A stretch of 8,496 bases of DNA from Chloroflexota bacterium (lineage in GTDB: Bacteria > Chloroflexota > Anaerolineae > Anaerolineales > Villigracilaceae): positions 1 to 8,496 of the forward strand of contig JAKAMM010000062.1 in NCBI GenBank assembly GCA_021812905.1. The letters are read 5' to 3'. A program made the translations under genes and the position numbers. Shown here one piece after another: positions 6,494-8,496 of this stretch. The notes under the pieces were generated by a model. That model was not told where the DNA came from and made no database searches. It saw only the letters and a program-made list of their open reading frames with translations. Numbering within the stretch: the stretch's first letter is position 1; every line of letters begins with the position of its first letter.

Positions 6494-6676
6494 TTATTTG
6501 AGAAGGCGGGCCAGTTGCAGGAACTCTTCCCATTCTTCCTGGAAGAAATGGACTGTGACGCTGTTAAGTTCAACGTGCCAGGTTGTCTCGCCATCCGGTT
6601 CTTCGGCTTTCCAGGCCAGGAAATTCTCGGTCTCGGCGATGGTCTCGGTGTTGGGTCCGTCATTATTGTTGGACAT
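6494..6676 (-). CDS. Small acidic protein of unknown function, 60 aa
   Basis: I do not recognise a named family. The 60-residue product has 13 acidic and 3 Lys/Arg residues, no membrane segment and no signal peptide. It has an Asn/Thr/Glu-rich N-terminus (1-17), then a likely folded part with alternating hydrophobic residues: NFLAWKAEEPDGETTWHVEL (18-37), VTVHFF (40-45), and an amphipathic helix EEWEEFLQLARLL (47-59). This suggests a beta hairpin followed by a helix. The ATG at 6674-6676 is chosen because AAAAGGAG lies 6 nt upstream, a very good ribosome binding site; the frame stays open 17 codons further upstream to 6727, but that stretch lacks such a site. It lies 47 bp after the AI-2E transporter gene on the same strand and probably shares its transcript. 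A hairpin follows its stop codon. Confidence 0.8.
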   Translation of the reverse strand: MSNNNDGPNTETIAETENFLAWKAEEPDGETTWHVELNSVTVHFFQEEWEEFLQLARLLK

Positions 6677-6690
6677 GGGTTTCTCCTTTT

Positions 6691-6714
6691 GGTTTGGGTG
6701 ATCAGGTTTGGGTG
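6691..6714. repeat. Two direct copies of GGTTTGGGTG, 14-bp period
   Basis: Copies lie at 6691-6700 and 6705-6714, separated by ATCA, in the 47-bp gap between the transporter and the small gene. A 9-of-10 version (GGTTTGGGT) recurs at 8070-8078, just after the FHA gene's stop. Read on the minus strand it is CACCCAAACC, directly upstream of the AAAAGGAG ribosome binding site. Function is unknown; it may be chance. Confidence 0.55.
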
Positions 6715-6723
6715 TGGATCCGC

Positions 6724-7929
6724 TCATTTAACGAACCGCTTGCTCAGCTCGCGCCAGAAGCGGCGAATTTGGATGATCTGCCGCGAACCAGGCGGCGAAA
6801 GGGGCCGAGTCTGAGGTTCAGGCCACGGGTCAAGGTCAAGCATTTTTCGCATTGTGTAGCGCCAGAAGAGCGCTACAGTGGCGAGTATGGGTGCGGCCAC
6901 CACCACGCCCAGCAAGCCGAGCAAATTCGCGGCAACAATGGCGGCCACCAGCACAGCCGCCGGATGGACGCGCAAGGCCTGGGCGAGGATGCGCGGGGTG
7001 ATTATATTATCAAAGGTTTGGTCGATCAGGAGGGCTAAAACAACGGCGATCATTGTATAAGTTAATGGCGTTAAACCAAACGGTCGAACGGGTTGAAAGT
7101 AGGTGATGAGGGCGAGCGTTGTCCACGTGATGAAGGCGCCGACATAAGGAACGAACTTGGACAGGCCGGCCAGGAGCGCCAGGCCGATGACATAGTGAAT
7201 GCCAAGCAGGCTGAGAACGATTGTGTAGGCGACCGCGGTCATGAAAAAGACGATGATCTGCCCGCGCAGAAAGGCATTCCAGATGTGGTTAAGCTCGTAT
7301 CCCAACCGATGGATATCTTCGGCATAGCCGGGAATATCGAGCCAGACAATTCGACCGCGCAGGCCGCCGCTTTCGGTGAGCACGAAGTATGAGATCAACA
7401 GTACAAATAGCGCCCAACCCAGGAATTGTGCCGCGCCGCTGGCGACTGTACTGAGCAGAGTACCGGTGCGCCCAAGCAGAGGGTTGACCATACCAAGCAG
7501 TTGAGTACTCAATGCGCTCAGATCGAGAGTACGGAAGTCAAACTGGAATGGGCCAAATTGATAGACCTGTCCCGATAAACGCTGGACAAGATCGGGCAGG
7601 GCTGTCAGGTTGTTTTGCACGACTGTCACGAGATTCTGGGCCTGCTGGATCAATCCCACTCCGCCAAGAGTTAGCAGTCCCAAAAGGAGGATCACCAGCA
7701 GCAGGTAAATGAATGCGACGGCTAAAGGCCAGGCGAAATGCAATCTGCGTTGGAGAAAACTGGCGATAGGGTGGAGCAGATAAGCCAGAATGAAGGCCAT
7801 GAATAGCGGCCCAATAATGGAATGAAACTGGATGAACAACCCCGCCGCGATCGCGACGATGGTCAGGGCTATGACCAGTTTGGTGGTGGCGCCCCAGTTC
7901 GGCGAAGAGGAAGGTGAAGGCTTATTCAT
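6724..7929 (-). CDS. AI-2E family transporter (PerM/YdgG-type membrane protein)
   Basis: This 401-aa polytopic membrane protein is of the AI-2E transporter family (PF01594). Hydrophobic segments lie near residues 17-34, 38-57, 68-95, 164-184, 224-242, 246-280, 289-302 and 324-358. Family landmarks are the FLRGQ segment (220-224), KFVPYVGAF (258-266), the DNIITPRILAQALRVHP stretch (307-323), and GLLGVVVAAPILAT (338-351). The soluble region between the third and fourth segments (about 96-160) is typical. Members have been linked to export of autoinducer-2 in E. coli (TqsA) and to Na+/H+ or other transport elsewhere, so the substrate is open. The C-terminus (365-401) is basic and cytoplasmic. 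The ATG at 7927-7929 is preferred over an upstream in-frame TTG at 7965, because the predicted transcription start lies between them and a GAGAG element sits 5 nt before the ATG. Confidence 0.94.
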   Translation of the reverse strand: MNKPSPSSSPNWGATTKLVIALTIVAIAAGLFIQFHSIIGPLFMAFILAYLLHPIASFLQRRLHFAWPLAVAFIYLLLVILLLGLLTLGGVGLIQQAQNLVTVVQNNLTALPDLVQRLSGQVYQFGPFQFDFRTLDLSALSTQLLGMVNPLLGRTGTLLSTVASGAAQFLGWALFVLLISYFVLTESGGLRGRIVWLDIPGYAEDIHRLGYELNHIWNAFLRGQIIVFFMTAVAYTIVLSLLGIHYVIGLALLAGLSKFVPYVGAFITWTTLALITYFQPVRPFGLTPLTYTMIAVVLALLIDQTFDNIITPRILAQALRVHPAAVLVAAIVAANLLGLLGVVVAAPILATVALFWRYTMRKMLDLDPWPEPQTRPLSPPGSRQIIQIRRFWRELSKRFVK

Positions 7930-7954
7930 GGATTCTCTCGTTTGCTGTAGCTTG

Positions 7955-7983
7955 ATTGTAGTCAATGCGCAGTAAATTTACAA
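7955..7983 (-). promoter_or_regulatory. Candidate promoter for the AI-2E transporter gene
   Basis: On the minus strand, TTGTAA (7983-7978, 4/6) and TACAAT (7960-7955, 5/6) are spaced by 17 bp. Transcription would start near 7948, giving a leader of about 20 nt that contains the GAGAG ribosome binding element before the ATG at 7929. The promoter lies downstream of the terminator of the FHA gene, so the transporter has its own transcript. Confidence 0.6.
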
Positions 7984-8033
7984 CAGTTATTGCCGGTCAG
8001 AATGCTTGCATCTTATGACGATATAGGAGAATT

Positions 8034-8065
8034 AAAAACGCCCCCGCGAAAACTTCGCGGGGGCG
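8034..8065 (-). terminator. Intrinsic terminator of the FHA gene
   Basis: A perfect GC-rich 12-bp stem (8039-8050 and 8054-8065) with a 3-nt loop is followed on the minus strand by TTTTTAATT. It starts 13 nt after the FHA stop codon. The plus strand has no T tract after the stem, so it acts on leftward transcription only. Confidence 0.93.
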
Positions 8066-8078
8066 CGGTGGTTTGGGT

Positions 8079-8496
8079 TTATCCGCAGCCTGTCAGGAAG
8101 GGGAAAAATGTGCACCACAAATAATTTGCATCAATATACCAGAATACACCGACGCAGAGACAGATAAAGAACAACGCGCCAACGCCGATGAAGATAGGCG
8201 TCGTGTTCGTCTTTTTGGTTTGCAGGGGCGCGGAGTAAGCGGGGGCTGGCGGAGGGGCAGCCGGGGCCTGATATGCGGGAGCCGGCGCGGCGGTTGGACG
8301 CGGCGGCGCGCTCTTGCGCGGCGACATAACCGTCGCGCCGGAATCAGCGGAGAGCGCTTCGTACATGAGCATGATCTGTTCGCCGAAGGAAATCACATCA
8401 CCAGATTTCAACACGACCGGGCTGGCCAGCCGTTGTCCATTGACGAAAGTGCCGTTGGTCGATCCGAGGTCTTCGAGCACATACTTGCCGCCCTGG
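8079..8496 (-). CDS. FHA-domain protein with C-terminal membrane anchor, N-terminus outside the window
   Basis: The last 138 residues are present. They begin within a forkhead-associated domain: QGGKYVLEDLGSTNGTFVNG, then LKSGDVISFGE, the usual C-terminal half containing the conserved Ser-Thr-Asn-Gly that contacts phosphothreonine. A Pro/Ala-rich linker of about 40 residues follows (two APAY-type repeats), then one hydrophobic segment (TPIFIGVGALFFICLCVGVFWYI) and a short Cys-containing tail ending FLTGCG. The protein is thus probably tail-anchored with the FHA domain in the cytoplasm, where it would bind a phosphorylated partner, likely made by a Ser/Thr kinase not seen here. Frame continues open to the edge, so the missing part is upstream; whether more domains precede the FHA domain cannot be told. 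Confidence 0.9.
   Translation of the reverse strand, partial: QGGKYVLEDLGSTNGTFVNGQRLASPVVLKSGDVISFGEQIMLMYEALSADSGATVMSPRKSAPPRPTAAPAPAYQAPAAPPPAPAYSAPLQTKKTNTTPIFIGVGALFFICLCVGVFWYIDANYLWCTFFPFLTGCG

Noticed and set aside
6436..6663. Upstream open frame joined to the P1 peptidase
   Set aside because: It overlaps the small gene in another frame and runs through the hairpin; P1 proteins start at the ITDVPG motif just after the ATG at 6435.
7930..7965. TTG start at 7965 for the AI-2E transporter
   Set aside because: The predicted promoter places transcription start near 7948, downstream of that TTG, and the ATG at 7929 has a GAGAG site.
1..8496. Defence island, prophage, transposon or CRISPR
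   Set aside because: No transposase, integrase, Cas, nuclease, toxin-antitoxin or phage motif was found, and no terminal repeats or spacer array.

Overview
The window is compact bacterial DNA with nine protein-coding genes and short gaps; no gap exceeds about 200 bases. No tRNA, rRNA, CRISPR array, insertion sequence or phage gene was seen. The best guess for the source is a Chloroflexota genome of the Anaerolineae type. This is inferred from the mix of genes: a lipoprotein HtrA, an FHA protein with a C-terminal membrane anchor, a bacterial CASTOR/POLLUX channel, a cytosolic sulfite-oxidase-like protein, and a NylC-like P1 peptidase. It was not tested by any search.

Left part (1-2670): a LOG-family gene runs leftward off the edge (370 to 1). 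Diverging from it, a zinc-finger-less J-domain co-chaperone gene (521-1432) and an HtrA-type serine protease gene (1472-2629) form a likely two-gene protein quality-control operon. A perfect hairpin terminator follows at 2633-2666. The dnaJ-like gene has no ribosome binding site but has a promoter-like pair placed so that transcription would begin at its AUG.

Middle part (2670-5454): a molybdopterin oxidoreductase of the sulfite-oxidase type (3311 to 2670) faces the htrA terminator. It diverges, across about 200 bp holding promoters for both directions, from a CASTOR/POLLUX-like ion channel gene (3513-5414). The channel gene converges with a P1-family peptidase gene (6435 to 5443). An 18-bp perfect hairpin spans the 28-bp gap and overlaps the ends of both genes.

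Right part (5443-8496), all on the minus strand: an FHA-domain gene enters from the right edge and ends at 8079, followed by a strong terminator. Then come an AI-2E family transporter gene (7929 to 6724) with its own promoter, a 60-codon gene of unknown function (6676 to 6494), a hairpin, and the P1 peptidase gene starting only 10 nt beyond that hairpin. The last three may be one transcript with partial termination before the peptidase.

Most of these are housekeeping or accessory genes of known families. The least explained items are the putative leaderless dnaJ promoter with its overlapping dyad, the small acidic protein with the hairpin behind it, and the bacterial CASTOR/POLLUX channel with a plant-like filter motif. 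I see no clear evidence of a new multi-gene system.
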